64,000 nt of DNA, from the NCBI RefSeq assembly GCF_007828865.1, contig NZ_VIVK01000001.1, positions 2,542,001 through 2,606,000 of the forward strand, read 5' to 3'. How positions within the stretch are numbered: position 1 is the stretch's first letter; every line of letters starts with the position of its first letter. This DNA is from Kribbella amoyensis. Lineage in GTDB: Bacteria > Actinomycetota > Actinomycetes > Propionibacteriales > Kribbellaceae. Below are positions 42,831 through 51,515 of this stretch, piece after piece. The position numbers and the translations under genes were made by a program. Under the pieces are notes generated by a model that was not told the DNA's origin, did no database searches, and was given only the letters and a program-made list of their open reading frames with translations.

Positions 42831-44756
42831 TCAGCTGTACGGAAGGCGGGTGAGCTCGAGGACGTGATGTGCCGGTGTCCCCGGGCTCGCGTGCAGCGTG
42901 AGCCCCTGGCCGTCGAGCCGGGAGCGTTCGAGTGCGTCGAACAACACCTGGACGCCGGAGCTGGCCAGGTGGGTGACGCCGTCGAGATCCACGGTGAGGT
43001 GCTGCGTGGAGTGACCGGCGACATGGCGGAGCACGCGATTCAGTTCGGCGCTCGTCACGGTGTCGAGCGGTCCGGAGACGACCACCCGCTGCCCGTCCTG
43101 CAGGAGCTCGAACTCCGGGATCGTGATCTCGACGCCCCGCCGGGCGCCGAACTCGGCGCCGAACTCGGCCGGGCGGCGGACCGGATGCCGGATGGTCACC
43201 ACGGTGCCCTCGGCGTCGTGGTCGATCCGCAGTTCCTCGACCAGGGCACCAGCCAGCGGCAGCCCGCGGCCGCCGGTCTCCGCCCGGCTCGGACTGGGTA
43301 CGACCCACCGGCCGTGATCGGCGACGACGGCCTCCAGGACACCGGTCGGGTCCAGCAGCGCGTCCACAGCGACCGGTCCGGGCGCGGTGTCGGCGTACGC
43401 GTGCACGATCGAGTTGGTGACCGCCTCGACCACCGCGTGCTGGATGGCGATGCTGGTGGTCAGATCGACCCCGAGGGTCCGCAGCCAGGCGTCCAGGTCC
43501 ATCCGCCAGTCGGGGACGATCTGCGGAACGGCGACGCCGGCCCGGTGGAACGGTTCGACCGGCGCGGCGCGATGGGCCGCCAGGATCGTGATGTCGTCGC
43601 TGTAGCCGGTGACCCGGGTCAGGAGTTCGACGACCTGTCCGGTCGCGCGGTCCGGGAGCCGCTCGGGGCCGGACTGCTGGAACGCGGTGTCGGCCGCCGC
43701 GTGGGCCGCGGCGGACACGAGCTCGAGCGTGGACTGGAGGACGTCGCGGCCGGGACGTTCGATCAACCCGTCGGTGTAGAGCAGCAGCAGGTCGCCGCGC
43801 TCCAGTCGGGCCTCCCGGCTGTGGTACTCACCGCCGGTGCGGATCGGCGGGTCCTGGGTGGTGGGCAGGTAGTGGCCGCGATCGGCGCCGTCCCGGACCA
43901 CCAGGGGTGGCGGATGGCCCGCTGTGCAGTAGGACAGCCGGCCGGTCGCCGGGTCGAGGATCACCAGGCAGACGGTCGTCGCTGCCGCCCCAGGGACCCG
44001 GGAGGCGAAGCGGTCCAGCTTCTCGATCGCCTCCGCCGGATCGGCCGGGCCGTCGAGGATCGCCGCCTGCAGCAAGGTGGCCAGCCGGGCCATCCTCGAC
44101 GAGGCGTCGATGCCGTGGCCGACGACGTCGCCGACCACCAGCGCGACCCGGCCGTCGTCCAGCGCGATCGCGTCGTACCAGTCCCCGCCGGCCGCGTCGT
44201 CGACCTCGGCGAGCACGTACCGGGCGGCCAGTTCGACTTCCGGCAGGATCGGCAGCCCGCGCGGCAGCATCGCACCCTGGAGCGAGCCGAGGATGTCGCG
44301 GGTGTGCAGATACTGCAGCCGCAGGTTCTCGGCCCGCCGCTCGGCGCCGCGGCGCGCCTCGACCAGGTCGGTCACCTGGTCGGCGGCCACGATGACACCG
44401 CGCAGCCGGCCGTCCTCGTGGTACCAGGGGGCGAAGGTGAGATTCAGGTAGTGCTCGTCGAACTGCCCGTCCTGCTGCGGGATCGCGATCCGCCAGCCCC
44501 GGCCGTAGAACACCTGCTGGGTCCGGTAGACCTCCTCGATCCGCTCCAGCAGGGTGCTGCCGAGCAGTTCGGGGATCAGTTCGCGCAGCGGCTGGGCGCT
44601 CAGTTCACGGACGGTGAAGAGCCGCTGCATCGCCTCACTGACCACGACCAGGCGCAGGTCGGGTCCTTCCAGGGCGGCGACGGCGAACGGCAGCTGGTTC
44701 AGCGCGGCCGCGGCCGTCTTCACGCTGCCGAGGCGGGGCGAAGGTTGATCGGTCAC
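42831..44756 (-). CDS. PAS-PP2C (SpoIIE/RsbU)-HATPase-STAS stress phosphatase
   Basis: A 641-residue signalling protein containing a full partner-switching set. PAS region about 20-130; SpoIIE-type PP2C phosphatase about 165-395 with metal Asp residues in GGDWYD (192), VGDVVGHG (210), YTDG (329) and YSDD (387-388); RsbW-like HATPase about 410-530 (EAVTNSIVHAY, GGRGLPL); C-terminal STAS domain about 545-638 (HLTVDLDGVTHLASSGVQVL). Phosphatase, kinase and substrate are thus fused in one chain. GTG 44756 is chosen because GAGGGGAAG precedes it. Confidence 0.92.
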   Translation of the reverse strand: MTDQPSPRLGSVKTAAAALNQLPFAVAALEGPDLRLVVVSEAMQRLFTVRELSAQPLRELIPELLGSTLLERIEEVYRTQQVFYGRGWRIAIPQQDGQFDEHYLNLTFAPWYHEDGRLRGVIVAADQVTDLVEARRGAERRAENLRLQYLHTRDILGSLQGAMLPRGLPILPEVELAARYVLAEVDDAAGGDWYDAIALDDGRVALVVGDVVGHGIDASSRMARLATLLQAAILDGPADPAEAIEKLDRFASRVPGAAATTVCLVILDPATGRLSYCTAGHPPPLVVRDGADRGHYLPTTQDPPIRTGGEYHSREARLERGDLLLLYTDGLIERPGRDVLQSTLELVSAAAHAAADTAFQQSGPERLPDRATGQVVELLTRVTGYSDDITILAAHRAAPVEPFHRAGVAVPQIVPDWRMDLDAWLRTLGVDLTTSIAIQHAVVEAVTNSIVHAYADTAPGPVAVDALLDPTGVLEAVVADHGRWVVPSPSRAETGGRGLPLAGALVEELRIDHDAEGTVVTIRHPVRRPAEFGAEFGARRGVEITIPEFELLQDGQRVVVSGPLDTVTSAELNRVLRHVAGHSTQHLTVDLDGVTHLASSGVQVLFDALERSRLDGQGLTLHASPGTPAHHVLELTRLPYS

Positions 44757-44856
44757 GGGGTCACTTCCCCTCGCGGCGTGACGCCGGTGGTGTTGGGGAC
44801 CCGGGTGGGTCGCGCCGTGCACTGCGGCACCGGCTCGCCCGAATCATGCGTTCGGG

Positions 44857-45594
44857 TCAGACTCGCCACCCGGACCGGCCGAGCTCGGCCGGTGCGGCGG
44901 GCAGTCCACCGTTGCTGATCACTTCTTCGGCCACCAGGTGCAGTTTCCGGTGCGTGTCCTGCGAGTACCGGCGCAGCACGCGGAAGGCCTGGTCGGCGTC
45001 GAGACCGAACCGCTCCATCAGGATCCCGGTCGCCTGACCGACCCGGGCCTGGGCGTCCTGGGCCAGCCGCAGGTTCTCCTGGATCCGCGCGGTGTCCAGT
45101 CCGACCGACAGATGGGTGGCCAGCGTCAACGCGTGCTCGGCCACGGCCGGTCCCAGGACGCCGGGCTCGGTGTGAGCCACGGTGAACACCCCGAGCAGAT
45201 GGCCGGCGCGGCTGGTCAACCGCAGACTCAGCATCGTGCGCCAGCCGAGCTCCACCGCCCGCGGTGCCCAGACGGGCCAGGCCGGAGCGGTCCGGAGGTC
45301 GGCGGCGAACGCCGCCGCGGTGCCCTTCAGGACGTCGACCGACGGTCCTTCGTCGTACTCGGCCTGCGCTCTGTCGGCGGCGAGGAGTTCGGGGTCGCTC
45401 GCGGCGGTCGGAACCAGCCGGCGACGGTGGCAGAGCAGCACGCTGCCGGCTGCTCCGGGCATCAGAAGACGTGGGGCAATGGCGACCGCCGTTTCGGCAG
45501 CCTCGGAAACGCTCGATCTCTGCAGATCGGCGGCGAACTCGGCCAGCGCGCGAGCCGAACGGAACCCGGGTTTCACGCGGGATGGCACCCCCAA
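44857..45594 (-). CDS. GAF-ANTAR RNA-binding regulator
   Basis: A 245-residue protein with a GAF domain (about 20-165) and a C-terminal ANTAR domain (about 178-235: AQARVGQATGILMERFGLD, then LRRYSQDTHRKLHLVAEEVI), close to the protein at 36462. It precedes the PP2C and STAS-ANTAR genes on the same strand with a gap of 100 bp, so they may form one signalling operon. The start is unclear: TTG 45594 with GAAGA upstream, or GTG at 45588 or 45576. Confidence 0.88.
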   Translation of the reverse strand: MGVPSRVKPGFRSARALAEFAADLQRSSVSEAAETAVAIAPRLLMPGAAGSVLLCHRRRLVPTAASDPELLAADRAQAEYDEGPSVDVLKGTAAAFAADLRTAPAWPVWAPRAVELGWRTMLSLRLTSRAGHLLGVFTVAHTEPGVLGPAVAEHALTLATHLSVGLDTARIQENLRLAQDAQARVGQATGILMERFGLDADQAFRVLRRYSQDTHRKLHLVAEEVISNGGLPAAPAELGRSGWRV

Positions 45595-45762
45595 GTTGTC
45601 TTCGTGCCGGGCCCGCGAGCCTCCTTCTCGAAACCCAGCCCGGTACGCACCACCAGCCTGTCACGGTCCGCACCGGGGCGCTATAGCTCTGCGCCCTCAA
45701 CCCTGGACGAAAGCCGCCAGAAGTCACCCGAACCGGGTGAAGACCCACTCCGCGTCCGCCGC

Positions 45763-46062
45763 TCAGGCAGGGCTGGACCGGTACCCGGGGGCCTGCCGGC
45801 GCTGGGTCCAGCCGCCGGCCCAGTGCAACAGGTCGAGCAGCGCCGCGAAACCGACCCAGACCCAGTCGCCGGCGGACAGGTTGCCGCCGGCCCAGTAGAG
45901 GATCACGTAGATCAGGGTGGCGAACGGCAGGAAGATCAGCCCGAGCAGCGGCCAGATCCAGGTGTCGAAGGCGGCGTCGACCATCTTCGGCCGGGCGATC
46001 CAGACGATCAGCAGCGCCAGCCGGGGAAACACCCCGGCGAACAAGGCGAACAGGCACCCCAT
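45763..46062 (-). CDS. Small integral membrane protein
   Basis: A 99-residue protein with three hydrophobic segments (LFALFAGVFPRLALLIVW, then PLLGLIFLPFATLIYVILYW, then VWVGFAALLDLLHW). It has no known motif. Start ATG 46062 follows GGGAGGGAG; a longer frame to 46125 lacks a clear ribosome binding site. Function unknown. Confidence 0.82.
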   Translation of the reverse strand: MGCLFALFAGVFPRLALLIVWIARPKMVDAAFDTWIWPLLGLIFLPFATLIYVILYWAGGNLSAGDWVWVGFAALLDLLHWAGGWTQRRQAPGYRSSPA

Positions 46063-46208
46063 CGCGTACTCCCTCCCGCGCGCTCCTGGCTCAACCTTGA
46101 CCGCGGCCGCCGGGACCGGCCTCATCCGTGGTGGGTGAGCGAGCGGGCGACCGGCTGGGTGACGATCGAGGCGGTCGTACGGGCACGCACGGGGCAGCGG
46201 AGGGGATC

Positions 46209-47429
46209 ATGCTCGCCGGTCTGGAGTCGTTGTTCGTGGTGGTCCTGGTCGCCGCGCTGGCTCCTTTGCTGAGCGCGGTGATCCCGGGCGGCCGGATCCC
46301 GCAGTTGGTGCTGCTGATCCTCGGCGGGATCCTGATCGGGCCGTCCGGGTTCGGCCTGGCCAAGCCGAGCGAGATCGAGCTGCTGGCCAACGTCGGGCTC
46401 GGGTTCGTCTTCCTGCTCGCCGGGTTCGAGATCCAGCCGGCGATCCTGCGGACCCGGGTGGCCGGGACCGCGTTGATCGCCTGGATCAGCTCCTGCGTGC
46501 TGGCCGCGGTGATCGTCGGCGGCCTGGCCGCGGTCGGGTTCGTGCACGCGTACGTCCCGGTCGGGCTCGCCCTGACCACCACCGCGCTCGGGACCGTCCT
46601 GCCGATCCTGCGCGAACGCGGTCTGCACGACCAGGACCTCGGCCGGTACTTCCTGCCCAACGGCGCGATCGGCGAGATGCTGCCGATCCTCGCGATCGCG
46701 ATCTTCCTCGGGGTGAACAACCGGTTCTCGGCGCTGATCTCGCTCGCCGCGATCGGCCTGCTCGCCCTCGCCCTGGCGTACGTCCCGCGGCTGCTCCGCG
46801 AGCGCCGGGTGGCCCGGATCATCGCGGCCGGCGCGGACACGACCGGGCAGACCACGTTGCGCTGGTCCGTCCTGCTGTTGCTCGGGTTCCTCGTCCTGGC
46901 CGCCGACTTCGGTCTCGACGTCGTCCTCGGAGCGATGCTGGCCGGGATGGTGCTGCGCCGGTACGCCCCGGGCAACGTGCACGCGCTCGAGGTCAAGCTC
47001 GACGCCGTCGGGTACGGGTTCTTCATCCCGGTCTTCTTCGTCTCCGCCGGGATGGGCGTGAACCTGGACTCGATCACCGAGTCGCCGGCCCGGTTGCCCG
47101 TCTTCCTTGTGCTGCTGCTGGTGGTCCGCGGGCTGCCGGTGTTCTTCCTCTACCGCCGGACCGTGCGGACCAGGCTGCGGGTCCAGCTGATGTTCTGTAC
47201 CGCGACCACGTTGCCGTTGATCGTGGCGCTGACCGAGATCGGCCTGCGCAACGGGACCATGCTCCCGGAGAACGCGGCCGCCCTCACCGGCGCGGCCGTG
47301 CTGTCCGTCCTGGTGTACCCGGCGATCGCCGTCGCCCTGGAGCGCCCGGGTGGGTCATCCGTGCCGGGTGAGCCAGCGGTCCGGCGTCCATCGGATGGTG
47401 GTGGAGACGATCCGAGGGGGAGGCCATGA
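46209..47429 (+). CDS. Cation/proton antiporter (CPA2/KefB-like)
   Basis: A 406-residue protein with about 12 membrane segments, the early motif GGRIPQLVLLILGGILIGP and an inner FLLAGFEI/TTALGTVLPIL region as in CPA2 monovalent cation:proton antiporters. It has no TrkA-N domain. Start ATG 46209 follows GGAGGGG. It overlaps glutamate decarboxylase by four bases (ATGA), so the two are translated together. This suggests a role in cytoplasmic pH control or, less likely, in the glutamate/GABA exchange itself, which normally uses an APC-type exchanger. Confidence 0.9.
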   Translation: MLAGLESLFVVVLVAALAPLLSAVIPGGRIPQLVLLILGGILIGPSGFGLAKPSEIELLANVGLGFVFLLAGFEIQPAILRTRVAGTALIAWISSCVLAAVIVGGLAAVGFVHAYVPVGLALTTTALGTVLPILRERGLHDQDLGRYFLPNGAIGEMLPILAIAIFLGVNNRFSALISLAAIGLLALALAYVPRLLRERRVARIIAAGADTTGQTTLRWSVLLLLGFLVLAADFGLDVVLGAMLAGMVLRRYAPGNVHALEVKLDAVGYGFFIPVFFVSAGMGVNLDSITESPARLPVFLVLLLVVRGLPVFFLYRRTVRTRLRVQLMFCTATTLPLIVALTEIGLRNGTMLPENAAALTGAAVLSVLVYPAIAVALERPGGSSVPGEPAVRRPSDGGGDDPRGRP

Positions 47430-48802
47430 CCACTTTGCCCGATTCGCAGACCGACGGCGCGTTGTTCGGCAACCGGTTCGTCACCCAGGAGGTCCCCAGC
47501 CGGGTGTTCCCCGAGGGCGGGATGAGCGCGGTCGACGCGATGCGCCTGGTCGGCGAGGACCTCGCCCTGGAAGGCGATCCGGCCCGCAACCTGGCAACGT
47601 TCGTGACCACCTGGATGGAGCCGGAGGCGCAGCGCATCATCGCCGAGAACCTGCACCGCAACTTCATCGACCACGCCGAGTACCCGCGCACGGCCGAGAT
47701 CGAGCAGCGCTGCATCCGGATGCTCGCGGACCTCTTCCACGCACCCGGCGAGACCACCGGGGCGCGGACCCAGGGATCGTCCGAGGCGATCATGCTCGGG
47801 GCCCTGTCGCTGAAGTGGAACTGGCGCAAACGGCAGGAGAAGGCGGGTCGGCCGACGACGGCGCCGAACCTGGTCTTCGGCGGTGACGTGCACGTGGTCT
47901 GGGAGAAGTTCTGCCGGTACTTCGACGTGGAACCGCGGATCGTGCCGCTGCAGCCTGGCAAGTACACGATCGGCCCCGATGACGTCGCCCCGCACCTGGA
48001 CGAGAACACGATCGGCGTGGCCGCGGTGCTCGGGACCACGTTCACCGGGCACAAGGACGACATCACCGGGATCAACGACCTGCTGGTCCGGCTCAAGGGC
48101 GAGCGCGGGATCGACGTACCGCTGCACGTCGACGCCGCGAGTGGCGGGTTCGTCTGGCCGTTCCTGTACCCGCACTCGGAGTGGGACTTCCGGCTCGAGC
48201 AGGTCCGCTCGATCAACGTGTCCGGGCACAAGTTCGGCCTGGTGTACCCCGGGATCGGCTGGCTGATCTTCCGGGAGACCGCCGACCTGGCCGACGACCT
48301 GGTGTTCCGGGAGAACTACCTGGGCAAGACCGACGCCACGTTCACGCTGAACTTCTCCACCGGCTCGGCGATGGTGCTCGCGCAGTACTACAACCTGGTC
48401 CGGTACGGCCGGGCCGGGTACACGTACATCATGCGGAACATGCGGGCGAACGCCGAACTGCTGGCCGACAAGCTGGCCGCGCTCGACCTGTTCGAGCTGA
48501 TCGGCCGCGACGAGGAGCAGTTGCCGTTGACCGCGTTCAAGCTGGCCGGCGACGTCCCGTACGACGAGTTCGACATCGCCTGGCAGCTGTCGGCCGAGCG
48601 GGCCTGGATGGTGCCCGCGTACACGCTGCCGCCGAACGCGCAGGACGTGACGATCATGCGCGCGCTGGTCAAGGAGACGTTGAGCCGCGAGCACGTCGAC
48701 ACCCTCGCCCGGGACATCGGCGAGGCGTGCGAGACGCTGGCCCGCAAGGGCGGTGCGCACGAGTACGAGCGCCGGAAGGTCCTGATCGGGCCCGGCCACT
48801 GA
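47426..48802 (+). CDS. gadB: Glutamate decarboxylase
   Basis: A 458-residue PLP enzyme that decarboxylates glutamate to GABA, consuming a proton. Lys269 in INVSGHKFGLVYPG binds PLP, with the Asp-Ala pair VDAASGGF upstream, and QGSSEAIMLG near 115 binds the cofactor phosphate. Length is usual for bacterial GadB. It is coupled to a cation/proton antiporter by ATGA overlap, so the pair looks like an acid-resistance operon. Confidence 0.96.
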   Translation: MTTLPDSQTDGALFGNRFVTQEVPSRVFPEGGMSAVDAMRLVGEDLALEGDPARNLATFVTTWMEPEAQRIIAENLHRNFIDHAEYPRTAEIEQRCIRMLADLFHAPGETTGARTQGSSEAIMLGALSLKWNWRKRQEKAGRPTTAPNLVFGGDVHVVWEKFCRYFDVEPRIVPLQPGKYTIGPDDVAPHLDENTIGVAAVLGTTFTGHKDDITGINDLLVRLKGERGIDVPLHVDAASGGFVWPFLYPHSEWDFRLEQVRSINVSGHKFGLVYPGIGWLIFRETADLADDLVFRENYLGKTDATFTLNFSTGSAMVLAQYYNLVRYGRAGYTYIMRNMRANAELLADKLAALDLFELIGRDEEQLPLTAFKLAGDVPYDEFDIAWQLSAERAWMVPAYTLPPNAQDVTIMRALVKETLSREHVDTLARDIGEACETLARKGGAHEYERRKVLIGPGH

Positions 48803-48855
48803 CCGGGCTCGCGCACCGAGCGGACCCGGCCGGTGATCGGGTGTCGGGGCACTGA

Positions 48856-49383
48856 CTAACCCGTTCCGATCGAAGCCAGCACCCGATCGACGACCTCGCT
48901 GACCGGGCCGGTGGCGTCGACGAGTACCGCGCCGAAGCGGGCGTTGTCGGCGTCCACGTTCTTGTGCCAGGCAAGGATTCTCCGCACCTCGGCCTCGGTC
49001 GAGCCGAAGCCGTCGCCGCGTGCACCGAGCCGCCTTCGGATCGTCGTCGCGTCGACGCTGAGGCTGACCACGGACGTGAACAGGTCCCAGATCTCGTTGT
49101 CGTTCCCGACCGTCCCGCACACGAACCCGATGTCGTCGCCGACCTCGGCGGCGAGGCGGCGGACGGTGTCCGGCGGGAGACGATAGGTGTGGTGCGCGTA
49201 CCAGTCGTCATCCCGTCGGTCCGGGTCCGCCGGCATGCTCGCCTCTCGGTGCGTGCTGTTCTCGTACCAGCGTGCCAACCCGTCCTCATCGGTGCCATGG
49301 GCAACAAAGCCGCGGCGCCGCAGCTCACCTAGGACCGTCGACTTGCCCGCACCGGAGGCGCCGGTGACGTAGATCAGGCCCAC
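48856..49383 (-). CDS. P-loop AAA-family nucleotide kinase-like protein
   Basis: A 175-residue NTPase with the Walker A motif GASGAGKST at residues 8-16 and an overall shikimate/adenylate-kinase-like fold. No substrate motif is clear. The GTG start at 49383 is one base after the stop of the upstream DHFR-like gene, so they are cotranscribed. The cellular role is unknown. Confidence 0.87.
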   Translation of the reverse strand: MGLIYVTGASGAGKSTVLGELRRRGFVAHGTDEDGLARWYENSTHREASMPADPDRRDDDWYAHHTYRLPPDTVRRLAAEVGDDIGFVCGTVGNDNEIWDLFTSVVSLSVDATTIRRRLGARGDGFGSTEAEVRRILAWHKNVDADNARFGAVLVDATGPVSEVVDRVLASIGTG

Positions 49384-49384
49384 T

Positions 49385-49981
49385 TCAGCTGACCTCGTAC
49401 GTCACCAGGATCGCGCCGCTGGGGAAGGCTTCCAGGTCGAGGAGGGAGAGTTCGGTTCGGCCTTCGAGGTTGTCGAAGAGGTGGTGGCCTTCGTGGACGA
49501 GGACCGGGTGGATGAGGAGGCGGAACTCGTCGACCAGGTGCGCGTTGACGAGGGATCGGACGAGCTGAGGGCTGCCGAAGGTGATGATGGTGCCGCCGTC
49601 GCGTTCCTTCAGGGCTTTCAGCTGGTCCACGACATCGGCGCCGGTGAGTTGGCGCGGTCGGTCGAAGGGACCCCAATGGAGGCCTTCCAAGGGAGTACGC
49701 GAGACGACGATCTTCGGGATGGTGTTGACCATTTCCGCGATCGTCAGCACGAGTTCGGGGATTCCTGGGGCCGGGGTGACGGCCGGCCACTTGCGGACCA
49801 GGTCCTCGTAGGTGCCGCGGCCGAGCAGGATGGTGTCGACGGCGGCCAGGGATCGGTGGAAGGAGTCCAGTGACTCCTCGATCCCTGGACCGGCCCAGGA
49901 CAGCTCGGTCTCATCGCCGGACGGGGATCCGGTGACGATGTCGTTCGCCGTACTGTGGATCGACACCACGAGTCTGCGCAT
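49385..49981 (-). CDS. Dihydrofolate reductase (RibD C-terminal) family protein
   Basis: A 198-residue NADPH-dependent reductase-like protein of the RibD-C family: RRLVVSIHSTANDIV at the start, ILLGRGTYEDL, the GGTIITFGSPQLVRSLVNAHLVDEFRLLIHPVLVHEG stretch in the middle (split across residues about 130-166). These are common, mostly uncharacterised actinobacterial oxidoreductases. Start ATG 49981 follows GGAGGGG. It precedes the P-loop gene by one base. Confidence 0.9.
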   Translation of the reverse strand: MRRLVVSIHSTANDIVTGSPSGDETELSWAGPGIEESLDSFHRSLAAVDTILLGRGTYEDLVRKWPAVTPAPGIPELVLTIAEMVNTIPKIVVSRTPLEGLHWGPFDRPRQLTGADVVDQLKALKERDGGTIITFGSPQLVRSLVNAHLVDEFRLLIHPVLVHEGHHLFDNLEGRTELSLLDLEAFPSGAILVTYEVS

Positions 49982-50035
49982 GGGTCCTGCCCCTCCGCGG
50001 AGAAGTCGCAGGACTCATCGTCGCAGTCCCGCGGC

Positions 50036-50956
50036 TCAGCCGTCGGTGGAGACGCCGAGGATGCGGTAGACGGCGACCAGCCGCTGGGTCCACCAGGCGC
50101 TGTTGGCGTGGAACCCGATACCGGCCTGCGGGCTCAGGGCGTCGTACAGGGTGTTGTCGCCGGCCCAGAACGCGACGTGGGTGATGTCGCGGGAGCTCGG
50201 TGCGGTCTTCTCGTAGAACAACAGGTCGCCGACCTTCGCCTCCGAGGCCCGGATCTTCTGCGCGTACACCTTGCCGGGCGAGGTGTGCGTCCGGGCCCAG
50301 TCGTAGATCTGCTCGGCGGTCCGTACCTTCGACAGGTCGAAATCGGGGAACAGCCCGATCTTGTTGTACGACGTGAGCAGCAGGCCCGAGCAGTCGTAGT
50401 AGTCCGGCCCGACCCCGCCGAGCTTGTACTTCTTGTACTTCTTGTCCTTCTTGCTGACCGCCGTGGTGTAGGCGATCCGGCTCCAGTTGAAGATGTTCCG
50501 GGACGCCTTGCACGACGTCCCCTGCTCGGTGTTGCCGTTGCGGACCAGGACCTTCAGGTGATTGATGTCAGCAAGGTTGCCCGGGTTCCAGCCGCTCTTG
50601 AGGCCGACCTTGTGGCTGCCCTTGCCGCCGTCGAGCCCGTAGTGCGGGTTGCCGCCGGGGAACACCATCGAGGCCGTGGACCCCTTCGCGTTGACCGCCT
50701 GGATCCGCAGGACCGGTGACTTGCGATCCGCTGCGGTGTCGTCGAGGCGCCAGCGGACGGTGACCTGGTTCGCGCCGCGCCAGTCGACCTGGACGAACGC
50801 CTTGACTCCTGGACACTTGACGGTGAGCGTTGCGCTCGGGTTGCTCAGGCCGGCGGTGGACGCGGCGGGCGTGGCGACGACGGCGGACCCGGCGACCGTG
50901 GTGACGAATGCCGTCAGCACCGTGACGATACAGCGGCGAGCAGGACTCCTTCGCAT
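50036..50956 (-). CDS. Secreted NlpC/P60-type cell-wall hydrolase
   Basis: A 306-residue exported protein. A signal peptide (RRSPARRCIVTVLTAFVTT, cleavage near residue 35) is followed by an Ig-like/beta-rich domain (about 40-160) and a C-terminal NlpC/P60-like peptidase with the catalytic Cys in YYDCSGLLL and the His in DITHVAFWAGD. It should cut peptide bridges of peptidoglycan outside the cell. A run of 11-bp direct repeats and a spaced -10 box (51015-51084) precede it, so the neighbouring SARP regulator probably activates it. Start ATG 50956, or GTG 50965. Confidence 0.88.
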   Translation of the reverse strand: MRRSPARRCIVTVLTAFVTTVAGSAVVATPAASTAGLSNPSATLTVKCPGVKAFVQVDWRGANQVTVRWRLDDTAADRKSPVLRIQAVNAKGSTASMVFPGGNPHYGLDGGKGSHKVGLKSGWNPGNLADINHLKVLVRNGNTEQGTSCKASRNIFNWSRIAYTTAVSKKDKKYKKYKLGGVGPDYYDCSGLLLTSYNKIGLFPDFDLSKVRTAEQIYDWARTHTSPGKVYAQKIRASEAKVGDLLFYEKTAPSSRDITHVAFWAGDNTLYDALSPQAGIGFHANSAWWTQRLVAVYRILGVSTDG

Positions 50957-51014
50957 GACGAACACATCCGATCTGCTGGGGCGGTGCGCGCCCGGTCAGG
51001 GCGGCATGGCACCG

Positions 51015-51084
51015 AGGGTAGGAAGCGCCGGCCCTGCCCAACCGCCCGTACTCTGCCCGTACCCCGCCCGCACCCCGCCCGTAC
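51015..51084 (-). promoter_or_regulatory. SARP-type promoter: four 11-bp repeats and -10 box (site A)
   Basis: Four copies of GTACGGGC (one reads GTGCGGGC) repeat every 11 bp (51077-51084, 51066-51073, 51055-51062, 51044-51051, minus-strand reading). Exactly 23 bp further on is TACCCT (51015-51020). The -10 lies 58 bp before the NlpC/P60 gene. Sites at 54917 and 55531 have the same geometry. Confidence 0.72.
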
Positions 51085-51089
51085 CGCCG

Positions 51090-51515
51090 TCAGTTGGGCC
51101 TGATGTCGTAGTGGTCGCGGAGATCGCCGATCGACGGGGTGCCGTTGAATCCGACCGATGCTTCGACGACCGAGATCGTCCCCGGCTCGTTGGCGAAGTC
51201 GACGTACACGACCGAGGCGTCGTCCAGTTCGGCCGAGCGGGCGAACGCACGCAGGACGTCCTCCATCACCGCGGTCACCGCCTGCTGGGTGGTCCCCGAC
51301 GTCGTCACCGAGCCCTTCTGGCTCGGATTGCCGAAGGAGCGCTTGCAGGTGAACTCGGCCCGGACCACACCGTTCACCGAAGTCGCCGCCGTGGTCAGCG
51401 CCTTCTCGCAAGCACTTGCGGAGCCGTTGCCGCAGGACGTCGGGCCGAGCGTGACAAGGCCAACCAGGCCGACAGAGGTCAGCACGGTCCGGAGGGATCG
51501 TCCGTGGTCAGTCAT
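51090..51515 (-). CDS. Putative small lipoprotein
   Basis: A 141-residue exported protein. The hydrophobic N-terminus (RTVLTSVGLVGLVTLGPTSC) ends in a lipobox-like sequence with Cys28; the mature part has two further cysteines and no known domain. Its start overlaps the 3' end of the SARP regulator by eight bases, so it is cotranscribed and may be translationally coupled. A role as an envelope sensor or effector of that regulator is a guess. Confidence 0.8.
   Translation of the reverse strand: MTDHGRSLRTVLTSVGLVGLVTLGPTSCGNGSASACEKALTTAATSVNGVVRAEFTCKRSFGNPSQKGSVTTSGTTQQAVTAVMEDVLRAFARSAELDDASVVYVDFANEPGTISVVEASVGFNGTPSIGDLRDHYDIRPN

Noticed and set aside
41565-44918. Long plus-strand frame opposite the PP2C and STAS-ANTAR genes
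   Set aside because: Antisense shadow; the minus strand has intact PP2C, HATPase and STAS motifs.
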